From Chara braunii (Eukaryota; Streptophyta; Charophyceae; Charales; Characeae), in assembly GCA_003427395.1 (NCBI GenBank), contig BFEA01000548.1, positions 433,737-497,736 on the forward strand: a DNA stretch of 64,000 bases. The letters run 5' to 3'. Under the pieces are notes generated by a model, which saw only the letters and a program-made list of their open reading frames with translations, ran no database searches and was not told the origin of the DNA. Of this stretch, positions 1 to 10,787 are shown piece by piece (within the stretch, counting starts at the first letter, position 1; each line of letters opens with the position of its first letter). Position numbers and translations under genes: made by a program.

Positions 1-72
1 TTTTTTTCTTCTTCTTCTTCTTCTTCTTCTTCTTCTTCTTCTTCTTCTTCTTCTTCTTCTTCTTCTTCTTCG
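1..72. repeat. (TTC)n microsatellite
   Basis: Near-perfect TTC trinucleotide array. On the minus strand it reads GAA and forms the glutamate tract of the overlapping reading frame. The array continues beyond the window start. Confidence 0.95.
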
Positions 73-629
73 TCACTAGCTCCTAGCGCGTTTCCTCGCC
101 GGACAAAAGTGTCCCACAGTGGGAGATCGGTGACGTCGATTTCAAGATAGACGCTCGAGGATGGGTAAAGGCAGTTTATCCCCGTCCAACTCCATACACG
201 TGGACCACAGCAGATGCGGCGCAAGCGTGCGAGTGAGCACGTCTGTCCCGGCTTCTCGTCACACCTCGACAGGATGTCGAGGGGTAAATCGTCCACCAAC
301 TGCGCTAAGAATACCAACAACTCGTCCGTGATTTTGTTGAGGTGGCCTTCTTCCACCTTGCCGAATAATATCCCCAGCAATTCCCCCTCCGTATCCGTCT
401 GCCAAGCCTGCACGATCAACAGTTCTACCTCGTCATCCTGGACCTCACCCCCTTCAGCTTCTGGGGCCGGCTCCGCCCAATGAAACACCACATCCACAAA
501 ACAGAAGCCGAGTTCTACGTAAGCGTCCCACCACCCGTTCCACTTGTCTTCGTCCAAGATCGGCACGCTGAGTTCCCGGATCCGGAAAGAGAGGGTGGGA
601 TCGAAGAGGGAGAGACGATGACGTATCAT
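1..629 (-). CDS. Unidentified reading frame 3' of element I integrase, ending in a Glu tract
   Basis: From an ATG at 627-629 (minus strand) I read 209 codons without a stop, and the frame is still open at position 1. The same frame is also open upstream to about 735. The product has a Trp-rich patch (KWNGWWDAYVELGF), an acidic stretch, then LYPSSSVYLEIDVTDLPLWD, and ends in a poly-Glu tail coded by the GAA repeat. I do not recognise the family. It lies downstream of the integrase C-terminus, where some plant Ty3/gypsy elements carry an additional ORF. It could be an element-encoded accessory protein or captured host sequence. Confidence 0.5.
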   Translation of the reverse strand, partial: MIRHRLSLFDPTLSFRIRELSVPILDEDKWNGWWDAYVELGFCFVDVVFHWAEPAPEAEGGEVQDDEVELLIVQAWQTDTEGELLGILFGKVEEGHLNKITDELLVFLAQLVDDLPLDILSRCDEKPGQTCSLARLRRICCGPRVWSWTGINCLYPSSSVYLEIDVTDLPLWDTFVRRGNALGASDEEEEEEEEEEEEEEEEEEEEEEK

Positions 630-694
630 TGGGGCTGCTGAAAGGGAAGGAGTTCTGGTAGAAGGATCTCCGACGTGCTGCTGGAGGTGCGGAG

Positions 695-1030
695 TCAAAG
701 ATCTATGTTGTTCAAGATCACGATCCTTTCCCTCGGCTGAGCCAGTAACTCGACCCACGTAGCCGTGATCTCCTCGGCCCAACCCCACAACTGCCAACAG
801 ATGTCTGTATGAATCGCAGAGTGTACCGCCGTGGTATCACATGTGAAGGTGACGATGACAGATATGTGGCTAATACCGGGCGAGGACAGGCGCTGGAAAG
901 CCGAAATCTCGGCCAGTACACGCGTCGCCCCTGTGTGTACAAAGCGGAACTCTGCTGCTGCGTGGATGGCTGTTGTGCTGAAGAAGGTCGCAAATCGAAG
1001 AAGATCAGGACTCAACCGAGGTCGCTGCAC
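695..1030 (-). pseudogene. Possible frameshifted N-terminal part of the extra 3' reading frame
   Basis: A 111-codon minus-strand frame ends just before the open frame at 629-1 and differs from it in phase. It contains ordinary mixed-composition protein sequence (WGWAEEITATWVELL) rather than low complexity. It may be the upstream half of the same protein separated by a frameshift. No family is recognised, and chance coding cannot be excluded. Confidence 0.3.
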
Positions 1031-1260
1031 CTACGCCCCCTCGGGATCATCAGACGCTCGTTGATCACCTACTCCGTCAAAAAACTCATGGCGATGGAGG
1101 CGGAGTTGAAGACGATGGTTGAGAAGGAAAGGAGGATTCAAGATTTTCGTCGTCTTCCTCTTGACCGAGGGACGATGTGGATAGTGGAGGAGAAGGGGAA
1201 GAGGGGAGAGAACGAAGATAGGACACGTGCCGAATGATCGGACGAGCCGATCGACTTCCC

Positions 1261-2420
1261 AACACTTTCGGCGTAAGCTGCACCTTGTTCACCCCGCTTG
1301 GACCGAGCTCGACCACGCGAAATCGCCCGAAGAATCGTGGCGCTAGCTTGCCCTAGCGAGCACATTTCCTCACCTGCACGATGTCCCCTAATTTATATTG
1401 GGGCTGAGGCCCAGCGTTCCCATTCAGGGCCTCGTAGCTCCTGACCTGTCTTCCATGGGCCATTTTCGTCATTCGCTGTCTTTTTCGGGCTAATCGGGGG
1501 AGGACCTTTTCCATCAGTTCTAGATGGCATTGGGCCTTATCCTTAACCGTCGCCCTAGTGGTCCGTCGAGGAAGGGTCGTTTCATTATTTAGGCTCGGTA
1601 GAGCTACACAGGGTAGGCTATTGGTCCGTAGCTGGAAAGGGGTCAGACCCGTGGATTCGTGGGGTGTCCCCCGGTGGATAGCCAGGATATGGTCCACGAT
1701 GTCGAGCCAAGGCCTCGTGTCGTTCGTCACAATATTACGTCGCAAAGCACTCTTAATCACTCGATTGACATTTTCCACCAGTCCGTTAGATTGTGACATG
1801 TGGGGAGTAGTATTGCGGATAGAGACACTGTGTAAGACTAGATTCCTCAAGACTTCCCCTTTAAATTATGCCCCATTGTCCGTTAGGATCTCCTCTGTGT
1901 CTTGGTGCATCCCGAGAAAACGGTTGACGTATCGCGCAATTTCGGCCGCCTGTCGCGTCTTGCACGGATACACCTCGATCCATTTCGAAAAGTGATCCAC
2001 AAATACCAAAAGAATTGAATATTCACAGCTATTCGGTCCAAGGGGCATGGCAATATCGGTGGTATCCATACTAACATTCTGGAATGGTCGTTCGGCTATG
2101 GTAGGCACCATCGACCTAGGCGGCTGAATTGGCGCCTTGTCATTGGCGCAGACCTGAAAATTTCGGACGATGAACTTAACATCGTCGCAAATGTTGGACC
2201 AATACCACTCATTTTTATCAATCGCCACGCCCGTGATTCGGACGGCGAAATGGGCCGCAGCTTCCTCGTGTGCCGACTTAACCCAGTCATACCTCATGAA
2301 CGGGTGTGGTACGGACATCCAGATCCCACTACCGTTTGTCTTCCGTTTCTCCAATCGCCCCTCGTTCCATCGATAATCCCGTTCCCTCTCATTAGCCCTC
2401 CTTTTATCCTCCCTGGTGAA
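1261..2420 (-). pseudogene. Element I integrase (zinc-binding, catalytic core, C-terminal domains)
   Basis: The zinc-binding region is partly recognisable (paired His near 2265, then a C...C segment whose first Cys of the final pair is lost). The catalytic core follows with Asp in VSMDTTD, VFVDHFSKWIEVYP, the second Asp in ILTDNGA, and the third acidic residue in SNGLVENVNR, matching the DD35E layout. The frame breaks near 1866 between the second Asp and the Glu half. The C-terminal segment has one in-frame TAG directly after RKCAR and then continues as KLAPRFFGRFRVVEL, a GPY/F-type motif of Ty3/gypsy integrases. The enzyme would insert element cDNA into the genome. This copy is inactive. Confidence 0.85.
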
Positions 2421-2561
2421 ATCTCGAAGGGAGTTCCCTACCACTATGGCTATTAAAACGACATCGGTCCATACTTCGACCCTTATAAACCTACGGGTCT
2501 TTTTCAATCCTTCTAACATGGCTTCGAGGAAACGAGCTTCGGTCGGAATTTTGTCTGTTCG

Positions 2562-2723
2562 ACACACAGGACATAACCAGGCCTTGTCGGCGTTCCTAAA
2601 TTGAATGCAGGAGCCATGGGCTCTGGAGACGCACTGTTGGTGATCTACCCACTCGGCATATCCTTCCCCACTAGGACGCATAGGGACCGAATAGACACGC
2701 GAGATCACTTCGCAAAAATAACA
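2562..2723 (-). other. PHD/RING-like Cys/His cluster between RNase H and integrase
   Basis: Within one uninterrupted frame (2807 to 1866) there is a C-x2-C pair (CYFC), then WVDHQQC, then HGSC, and finally WLCPVC, over 54 residues. W..H-x2-C followed by W-x-C-P-x-C is the signature of the second half of PHD fingers, which read histone tails. The usual third and fourth cysteines are not evident, so it may be a degenerate or variant finger. Its position is the linker between RNase H and the integrase zinc-binding domain, which in most Ty3/gypsy elements has no such module. Confidence 0.45.
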
Positions 2724-2959
2724 AAATTTATCAGGTAGAGAGAAAAGGGACGAAGACGAGAGGGGAGAGAGACATCCTTCAGAATTACCTCCGTGCCCCA
2801 TTGCCATTGTGTCCGCCGATTACTTCGTGGAATTTCGAGAGAGGATGGTCACCTGTCCGTACAAGGGCTCGCTGGTTGGTTCCGGCTCCTTCCACGGTGT
2901 AATCTCTTCACCCTTGGCCATCTTGTTCGGCCGGTGCAAACGCGTCAATTGTCGGCGTT

Positions 2960-3400
2960 ACCATGCTTCTCAGTCTTCCTGTGGACGATGTCGAAATCAT
3001 AATGTTGCAGTCGCACAGCCCAACGTCCGATCATACCCGTGTAGTTAGTAAGTCTCTTGAGGGCCAGCAGGGGCTCATGGTCCATGACAAGGAGGAACTT
3101 TTATCCGTACAGATACGGATGGAAGTGTTGAATCCCCAAAACAACTCCGTAGCACTCTCCTTGAGGCGTCGAATCGTTCCTTCTCTCGTCCGGTACTGTT
3201 CGCGAAGCGTACTCAATGACGTGTTTGCGACCGTCGTTCCCCTTCTGGTCCAAAATAGTGGAGACTGCTTCAAGCTACCAATCGGTAATGAGTATGAACT
3301 GTTTCTCCAGGTTAGGCCAAATCAAAATAGGCATCGTGGCGAAAGCCTCCTTTAGAGTGACAAAGGCCCGTTCGCACTCCACGTCCCAATTCAGTGGCTG
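2960..3400 (-). pseudogene. Element I RNase H
   Basis: The minus strand reads VIEYASRTVPDERR, then a segment with HFHPYLYG, then VMDHEPLLALKRL, then GRWAVRLQHYDFDIVHRK. These correspond to the conserved RNase H blocks of Ty3/gypsy pol: a catalytic Asp in the DH motif and the RW...L..YDF.i.h segment. In-frame stops interrupt it. RNase H removes RNA from the RNA:DNA hybrid during reverse transcription. It lies directly between reverse transcriptase and integrase, as expected. Confidence 0.8.
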
Positions 3401-3406
3401 GTCCTT

Positions 3407-4487
3407 TCATAGAAGATTCGTTAGGGGTCGTGCGATGGTTGCACATCCCTTGATAAATCGACGATGGTACGAGGCCAGTCCCAAAAAGGCCCGGGCTTGT
3501 GTCAGCGTTGTTGGTGTGGGGGCCTCTCGAACGGCCACGACCTTCCTCGAATCCGGTTGCAACCCACCCCAGGTCACCACGTACCCTAGGAACAAAATCT
3601 CCGAAAGAAAAAACTCACTTTTCTCCAGCGCGATCTCGAAGCCAGCATCCTGCAGCGCCTCGAGCGTCCACTCGATATGTTGTGCATGCCCGTGGAATGA
3701 TTCCGAATAGACCAAGATGTCATCCATGTAGACAATGACATAAAAGTTGATCATACCTTGAGTCAACTTAGTCTTATTGACGAAATTCTGAAACATGACG
3801 TTTATCGCTCTCTAGAAAGTGGCAGGTGCATTACAAATTCTCATTGGACAACGGACCCACTACCAGGTGCCTTCGAATAGCACAAAGGCCGTCTTCGACC
3901 GATCCTCTTCCTTGACCAGCATGTGGTGAAATCTGTGATAAATATCAAACTTGCTGAAATAATTCGCACATCCAATCACATTCAATAGATCATCAATCCG
4001 GGGAAGGGGGTACACATCTTTAATCGTGATCTCATTCAATTTTCTGTAATCAATGCAAATGTCAATCGATCTGTTTTTTTTTCAGAACCAGAACCACAGG
4101 TAATGACCACGGTCCGGTCGCTGGTTCAATCCACCCATTAGCCTCAAATTATCTGATTCTTTGTAGTGTTATTTTTCGTTCCGAGAGAGAATATCGGTAT
4201 GGTTTGCAGTGGATTGGTGGGTGCGTTCCGGTCTGAATTTCATGTTGAATGACTAGAGACGATCTGATGTCCGTATCTGTTACGCTAATCGCCCCTTGAT
4301 ATTCGGTCAAAATATCCACAATCAATCGATGGATCTCATTAGGCATGTACTGTGGTACATGCAGTTCGTACGGCTGCCCGTGTAGGGTAACCGCCACTTG
4401 TTTCATGTTTACTCTGTTGCTATTCTCCACAGGGGGAACAGAAATAAAGGAGTTGTCTGACCGCCAGGCGAACACAGTGGCGACCAT
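3407..4487 (-). pseudogene. Element I reverse transcriptase, frameshifted
   Basis: The order on the minus strand is an N-terminal segment (VTDTDIRSSLVIQHEIQTG at 4149-4487), a middle block with IDICIDYRKLNEITIKDVYP and PLPRIDDLL, then FSKFDIYHRFHHM, RICNAPATF, and the active site YMDDILVYS at 3719-3730. It finishes with SEILFLGYVVTWGGLQPDSRK and FLGLASYHRRFIKG. The frame changes twice and in-frame stops occur. The catalytic YMDD is intact in what remains. The enzyme would copy element RNA into cDNA. Confidence 0.9.
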
Positions 4488-4548
4488 CTGATGAGTTTTT
4501 TTCTCGGATGACCACGTGTTCTTCCAGGGTCATACCATCGCAGATCTC

Positions 4549-6078
4549 CTACCAGCACACGGGTTTCTCGACAATCTTGATTCCGAGCTCATAGGGCGTA
4601 GGGTCGCTGCGCTCAGGGGGTTCCAAAATATCGCTTTCGGCCCCCAGGCGCAATAATCGCACCTCCTTTCCTTGAGATAGTAAGGAATGAGGTAGCCCCA
4701 TGATGTCGCAAAATGACTTCTTCTCTCGATATCTCGAAAGAATTGGGGCGGCGGCTTCGTATAGGGTCCAAGGGGGGTCCACATAATTGATCATCCGGGA
4801 TACTTGTACGAGTGGTTCCCTGAAGATTAGATCGCGAGTCTGTTGTAGATTTTTTTCCGTAAGGACGAACGTTTTCGTTGTCTTTTGCCGAATGGGATAG
4901 TAAATCAACCGATGCATCATATTATGGATTACGGGATTCAAATCATCGTCACTATCAGAGGAGCTGCTAGGCAGCTCGGGTTCTTTTCCTTTCTGATTGT
5001 TTTCGGGGATTGGTCCCTCCCATGTGATCACCTGAAGGGATCCTTTGATTTCGGGGGAGGGTTTTGGAGTCAACGTGGTTCGAAGAGTTAATCACATCGG
5101 GATGACGTACGACTTCCCACCCGTATTTCGTAGGATAACCGATCGCCTTTCGAAGTCCAGGTTAGCTCGCAATGTTATGAGGGTCGGCAGTCCCAGAAGG
5201 ACATCGTAGGTGTTCACATCAAATACTATGTCATCTCTCGAGGCGTGAACTTTTCCTGATCGAAAAGCGACATTCGTCATCCTCCCCACCGCTTTAATTT
5301 TATTTTCGTCCGCCGAGACGAGATGATCACCTTCCGCTAATGTGATTAGATTTTTTTTTCTCCTTGCCTGCTCCACAACCCTCAACAAGATAGCCAGCAC
5401 TGCAGCTCACGAATCGAGGACGGTATTATACGGATTTCCCCAAACCTCGATATCACATTCTGCGGATTTCCACGGAATGGCTTTGATCCGTAGAAAAGGA
5501 TCATTTTTTTGCATTACTCCTAGTCGTATTGGCTCCGAAGTGCTAGGGGTGTTTGGCTTGTCTTCAAGAGTGGGGGTCTTCCCTTTTTGAGTTGCTAACT
5601 TGGTAAGTGCAAAACGTTTCCTATTTGCCTTGCAATGTTGCAACATACGCTCATTGGCTTGCTCCGATACGAACAACAAGTCCCCGATGGGCAACGAAAT
5701 CCGGTGATTCAGGGCTCGGACGATGTCCAGGATATCGATATCCCCAGTGACGAAGGTAGGACCGCCCGACTCCTTCTGTCTCGAGGACGGTCTCCATTCC
5801 CCTACTTCTCTCTGCTCATCCGTGGGCCGGATGGTTCCGATCATTCCCAACCCCGGATAACCCAAGGCGACGTATTGATTAAGCGGGATAAGTTTAACCG
5901 CTTCCTCGGAAGGGGCTACAATGCTTCCACCATTTTCTATCTTTTCAAGCATCGTACCTACCCTTCCTGGGCCGTTGGCCACAGGCGCGGCAGGCACTGG
6001 GGCAATCCGATTCAAGCTTGCGCAAGTCGGTGTGGGCAGTCCCGGGCTATGTGGCCCCATTGGTGACACGTGTAACAA
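4549..6078 (-). pseudogene. Element I protease and linker, with a stop in the active site
   Basis: This is a single minus-strand frame. The aspartic protease active site reads V-L-D-S-stop-A: the TGA at 5407-5409 stands where retroviral-type proteases have the glycine of D-S/T-G-A, and GGA to TGA is one base away. Downstream comes DVLLGLPTLITLRA, the conserved hydrophobic-glycine block of the protease C-terminal half. A second stop separates this from a linker (5073-4549) rich in Ser and Asp. The frame is -1 relative to gag, overlapping it at 6012-6078. The enzyme would cut the Gag-Pol polyprotein. Confidence 0.75.
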
Positions 6079-6542
6079 ACGTTCAGGTTCGCCACCGCTC
6101 TGCCCATGGGTTGAGGGGCGGCGATTTCTGGTGGCACCGGTGCGGCCCTGACAACAATGGGTCGCATTGATCTCATTAACAATTCCATCTTGGCGTTGTA
6201 CTCGCGCTGCTCCTTTTTACTCCCATGTATCAGGCCAACTAAGGTTCTTGTTAACTCCAATATCGCATTTGATTCATTTATCCTGGTTGGGCTTTCGGAA
6301 GGGGGAGGAGGGACGAGAGTAGCCATAACAGGGATAGGCATTCCTGTGATCGTACTTGGAGTTGACCTTTTAGGTACAATTTGCTCCAGATAGGTAACAG
6401 GCCCAGATACGAATCCCATATTCTCGAATTTGTTCTGAAGTGCGGCTAGCTCAACCTTCGCTTTGGCTAGTTCGGATAAGTCCCCCTCTCCTTCTAGGAA
6501 ACTAGTGGCGAACTTCCGTTCCATCTCCTCTGCGGCTGCCAT
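6012..6542 (-). pseudogene. Element I gag C-terminal part with CCHC zinc knuckle
   Basis: It ends with CYTCHQWGHIARDC, a C-x2-C-x4-H-x4-C knuckle that binds RNA in Gag nucleocapsid regions. Upstream is a Lys/Glu/Leu-rich stretch likely to form a coiled coil, then a Pro-rich linker. It overlaps the protease-containing frame by 67 bases in the -1 frame. I see no canonical slippery heptamer in the overlap. Confidence 0.8.
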
Positions 6543-6788
6543 GATTTGTTGCAGTGTATGGTTAATCGGGGAGAACTGCTTTCACAGCTTTGCCCTTATA
6601 GTCCTACTGCGAAGTCCGTCACTTAATAGATCCCTCCCCACTTGCTTTCCTCGCCAAGTCTTGACGAACATCCTATAGAATCGGTTAAGATATTCAGTAA
6701 CGGATTCGAGTGGTTTCTGGACTCGGTCCTTGATCATGAAGAGAGTATGTTCCGGATGTATATAATCAAAACGGTTTAGAAAATCCTG

Positions 6789-8160
6789 CTAGAAAGTCGG
6801 GAGGTCTACCCAAACGTAAGTGCTGAACCAGTGGTGCGCATCCCCTCCTAATCTAGCGGGAATGTTAATCCGAGCCTCGTCATTGTCGTACTGTTGCGCG
6901 CGGAGTGTGGCCAGCCATGCCCCCGCAAGATGATGCGCGGGATCGAAAAGGTAGAGGTCGGGCGGGGCCACAGGCATCCGAGCTCATGGAGCCGGTGCCT
7001 GATCGGCCTGATTCGGGTTTTGTTGATTGACATTCATATTGATTGCCTGTCGGGCGACCGATTTACTCCTAGTTACTATAGGATCGCGTCTCGACGCGTT
7101 CTATGGTCTGGGTTGTCCCCTGTTCGCCAGGTCGTTCTATGCTAGCTACCTTCTTGTCAGTCATATGAGCTGGCCACGTGTCGGCTCCGACACCAACCTC
7201 GCGCCCAGAGCGACTTCCTGATCGAAGTGGGATGGGGCCCCGAAAGTGCGAAAGAGGGGCGTGCCAAGGATTTTAGGAAATTGTAGTCGAGTCCCAGGTT
7301 GGAACTGGGATCTCCTTATGGCCAGTTCAAGGGTAATTGAGCAAGATGGTAATCCCAAGTTGCGTTGGTAGCTGGAGCTTCGGGACACAAGGCTACCGTT
7401 GGTGTGAGCATCGGTGTCGTGGTCGGTCTCGGATCTGATGGACCTTCGAGACGCTATGAGTGTCGCGCTGACTGGTTAGCCATTGGCGTCGCTTGTAGGA
7501 GACTTCGGAATCTGACGAGGCTGGTCTCAATTGGAGACTGTGCGATCGCTGGTCCGCCTCAGTTGGGGACTGGCGGACGAATCCCGCCTCCCGGTAAATA
7601 CGGTCTTGCTGACACTTCGAGCATGGGGTCTGTGGCCAGTAGGGGCCGATCGCGCACCAAGGAACCGTTGTTAAACAGTGAAAGGGGATTACGAGGCGGT
7701 GAGGAGGATAATTGGTCTCGATGATGGCGATTCCTGGCTCGGTAATGACGTGTCCTGCGTGCGAGTGGGGAAATCGGGGTGGGAAGGGAATTGCGTTTAA
7801 GGCCCGTTCAATATCCCATTCACATACGCGCTCCATTCTCATGTAGAAGGGGAACTCGGGGAGGCGGGACCGGGGTCGCGCGGCTTGACAGGCACGTTCT
7901 CGTTCCCAATATTCCCGGAACCATTGATGCCTCAGACTCTCGCGATCTGTGACGTAGAAGGGGATCTCAACATCCATATCGGAAAAAAGGTTGACTTCAT
8001 CATAGACCCTGCGGGGGCCAGTCATGTGGATGTGCGTGGAAGACGCGTTTTTGCGATCGTACTTACACGCGCATCCACGAGACTCGCTTCCCGTTGATGG
8101 GTCATTTCAGGTGCCCCAATGGTTCCCCAAGGGTTCGTCATGCAACTATCAGATCAAAAG
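6789..8160 (-). pseudogene. Element I gag N-terminal and capsid-like region, broken
   Basis: A plausible Gag start is ATG at about 8141 (MTNPWGTIGAPEM), followed within 40 codons by a stop. Coding continues in other frames: a 210-codon piece at 7393-8025 and a capsid-like piece near 6789-6977 (LARLGGDAHHWF-type sequence, typical of the Gag 'retrotrans_gag' core where a small domain precedes a Trp). Several frameshifts separate the pieces. It is assigned to Gag by position upstream of the zinc knuckle and by the capsid-like motif. Confidence 0.55.
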
Positions 8161-9840
8161 AAAAAACAACTTCCGGGCATAATCATAAGGCAATCTCGTG
8201 ACAAACCAGCCATTCATGCATCGATAAGGTTGTGAAGGGTTCATCATCCAGTCGATATACTCAAAGAATCAAAAGGACTTGTTAGTTCCCCGACCTCACA
8301 AATTCCTTTTAGAGTACGACACAACGCTTTGGTGATCAAGTTTCTTGTGAGATCGCGGACATTTATTCATCGAATCCTCACTCGTTCATGCAAAGACGAC
8401 GCGCATCCATTGGTCATACACACTTTTCAAGATTGACACTCGCATTCAACAAAATTGATGCATTCAACCCACACCCGTCAACAAGGAAGGAGGATGGAGA
8501 ACAGAGTTGCACACCAGGCGACACCATCGCACAAAAATCGAAGACATTAGGATGGCTCTCGCCTGAGACCAAAATTTAATACAAGGAAAAAAAAAGAAAG
8601 GTCACGATCCCACACTCGTATGCTTCTCACTCCATCTCTCTCTTTACACCACGTCACCTCCGATGCGGACTTCCGTCGTCTCGCACCAACACCGAGTCAT
8701 CAACCCGCTTAGTCCAAGCACGCACGTCGGGTTCGCCTGTGCGGCACAGTCCGTCGTGACCCGCACGTCAACCCCGCTTACTTGGCACCAGCCCGTCGAA
8801 TCGCCCGACTCACTTTTACTCACCTTCCAACTTGCTCGTTGGGCGATCCTCATTGTCTGTGCTAACCTTTCAAATCTAGAGAGAGCGAGTCAGTCACGCT
8901 TGCAAAATTTATCGCATGCGTGTTTGCGCGAAAAAACCGAGATCATACCCAAGACAGAAATAAGAAGGAGAGAAGGGAAGTGCCTACGGTCTGCATGGTC
9001 AGGCCAGGGCGTGGGGGTTACAGCCACTCTCCACGCATCGATCCGGGCATGCAGCGCGTCGGCCTATCAAAACGAGGGAAGATGCATGCACAACAGGAAG
9101 GAAGGAAGCGGGAAGAAAGGTGAGAGAATCAAGAAGAGAGAGATACAGTTACAGTTACGCCCGCCAAAAAGATACAGTTACACGCAAGATTAAGGGCGCA
9201 ACTTAGTCAGAGCTTTGCTCCCGACGCAGACAAGCGCGCGCAAGCAAGAAACACATCGCAACAAGAATTCCAAAGATCCTAAATTCCTATCTAAATCTGA
9301 ATTACAGAAAAAGAAAAATTGCGAAGAACGAAAAAAAAACTTTGAAAAACAATTCCGAGGAGCCCACGGGGGCTCGACATCAGTTGAAAGAAGATTTTGA
9401 AAAATGAAAAGCAATGTTCCCGCGCGGTCATCGCGCTAAAATTCCCGTTCCCCTTCGCCCCAGCAGAACAAGAAAGAAGCTATGGCAACAATAATTTCTC
9501 GCGCTCGCTAAGGTGCGGTGTCCTACTGCCTAGGCGGGGCCTGTTCTGATGCTGGCCCGGCAAAATCGAAAAAGAAAATCGAAAAAGAAACGAGGACATC
9601 CATGCAACTTGCCCAACCGACCCATCCCTACGTACTTCGCCTTTTCACGACCACCATCCACTACCCCAACCTCCATCAACGAGAGCTACTTTGGGCTATT
9701 CTAATCTGACAGTATTCTCCATGCAGGTGAAGCCATAAGACAGCCTTTGATGCAGGTTCCCTGACGATATCCTCCAAACCTCGAACCGAACCTCATGCTT
9801 ATCAGTGACCAGTGTTAACCTCCCGAGCTACAGCCTCTAA
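8161..9840. other. No recognisable gene
   Basis: Mixed-composition DNA with short A-rich runs (about 8581-8600, 9305-9345) between element I and the MITE. By position it should include the leader and 5' LTR of element I, but without a second LTR copy in the window I cannot define them. Confidence 0.5.
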
Positions 9841-10262
9841 GGGCCTCGCCACACCAGTGTCGAAACCACGATTTTCGATAATTTCTCTTCGCCACACAGG
9901 CTGTCAAAATTGGAGACAAGAAACTTCGCAAGTTGTCAGAGAATGCTTCTCGAGACCTGTTGTCGAAAGTTCTTGAATCCCCAGGCTGCTACTCCGAAGT
10001 TTTCGACAGTCCTCGGTTGCGCCCTCGACTTCTCTTCGAAACTGGTGAGTGGGCGTGAGGTCAGGATGGATTAGTGCTTGTCCTACCCTCAGGGGTCTTT
10101 TTCCGTCTTACATTCACAAGTGCGTCCATTCTACAGTGCTGTGTGGCGAAGGGGGGGTTTCTGGCAAAAAATCTTTCGGCGAAAAATGTCACAGGTGATG
10201 AAAAGAAAGGTTCTGACAGGTGGTGAAAAAGAAAGGTTCTCGACACTGGTGTGGCGAGGCCC
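9841..10262. mobile_element. Harbinger/Tourist-like MITE
   Basis: A 422-bp element with perfect 23-bp terminal inverted repeats (9841-9863 and 10240-10262) beginning GGGCCTCGCCAC. It is flanked by TAA on both sides (9838-9840 and 10263-10265). A 3-bp TAA/TTA target duplication and GGGCC termini fit the PIF/Harbinger superfamily. There is no coding capacity, so it is a non-autonomous MITE. Superfamily assignment rests on ends and target site only. Confidence 0.8.
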
Positions 10263-10379
10263 TAATGGTCTGAACCTGTGCTAGGCTGAGCTGGAGTAAG
10301 GGACAAGTGTGCAAGCATCCAAACAACCAGGTGGACCAAGAATGTCTGGCAATCCCTCATAGTGTAGACCCAGCATACA

Positions 10380-10520
10380 ACAACCGTGAACAAGCAGTGT
10401 CTTGCGTCAGCCCAAGGGAGTGCAGGTGTCCTGCGCAGAGGTGCGAGTTTTGGACCCACAACCTCAGACCACAAGGCGCATTTCCAACTGGTGCCCTCAC
10501 CACTGAGCCACAGGCCTGGG
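10380..10520 (-). mobile_element. tRNA-derived SINE (family A), head region
   Basis: On the minus strand the sequence contains TGGCTCAGTGGTGAGGGCAC, a good pol III A box, and about 45 bases later GTGGGTCCAAAACTC, a weak B box. The same arrangement and body occur at 23690-23858 (shared AGTTGGAAATGCGC and CCTTGGGCTGAC segments), showing a dispersed family rather than a tRNA gene. Sequence down to about 10290 is probably its body. I could not define a tail or target duplication here. Confidence 0.65.
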
Positions 10521-10698
10521 CCACAAACCGCCAAAGCCGCACAGACGACCGGCCCACCAAACTGGGGACGAATCATGGGGAGCCTCGGATTTGGGGGATA
10601 GCGAAGTTGGTGGATGCCAAACACCTTTAACCCGACGCGCTCCGGTGTAAAACGCAGTGAGGCGTTTAACAAGTGTTACGGCGAGTCCCGATGCTCTG

Positions 10699-10699
10699 A

Positions 10700-10738
<39 letters not shown>
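10699..10738. repeat. (TG)n(GA)n compound microsatellite
   Basis: A TG run passes directly into a GA run about 50 bases upstream of the SurE-like start codon, so it probably lies in the 5' UTR or core promoter of that gene. Confidence 0.9.
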
Positions 10739-10739
<1 letters not shown>

Positions 10740-10787
10740 CGCATAACTTAGCTGATCTTTTCTGTCGTGGGTAGCCGCTTACGCTCA

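Larger units (their letters stand above)
1..8160 (-). mobile_element. Element I: decayed Ty3/gypsy retrotransposon
   Basis: Read on the minus strand, the order is gag (zinc knuckle), protease, reverse transcriptase, RNase H, a Cys/His cluster, integrase, then an extra reading frame that runs off the window start. This pol order (RT, RNase H, integrase) defines Ty3/gypsy. The gag and first pol frames differ by -1. At least four stops and several frameshifts interrupt coding, so this copy is dead. The 3' LTR would lie beyond position 1. I could not identify a 5' LTR or primer binding site between 8160 and 9840, so the upper boundary is approximate. Confidence 0.85.

Noticed and set aside
809-1237. 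142-codon plus-strand frame
   Set aside because: It lies opposite the minus-strand 3' region of element I, has no recognisable motif, and ends in low-complexity Lys/Glu/Arg sequence.
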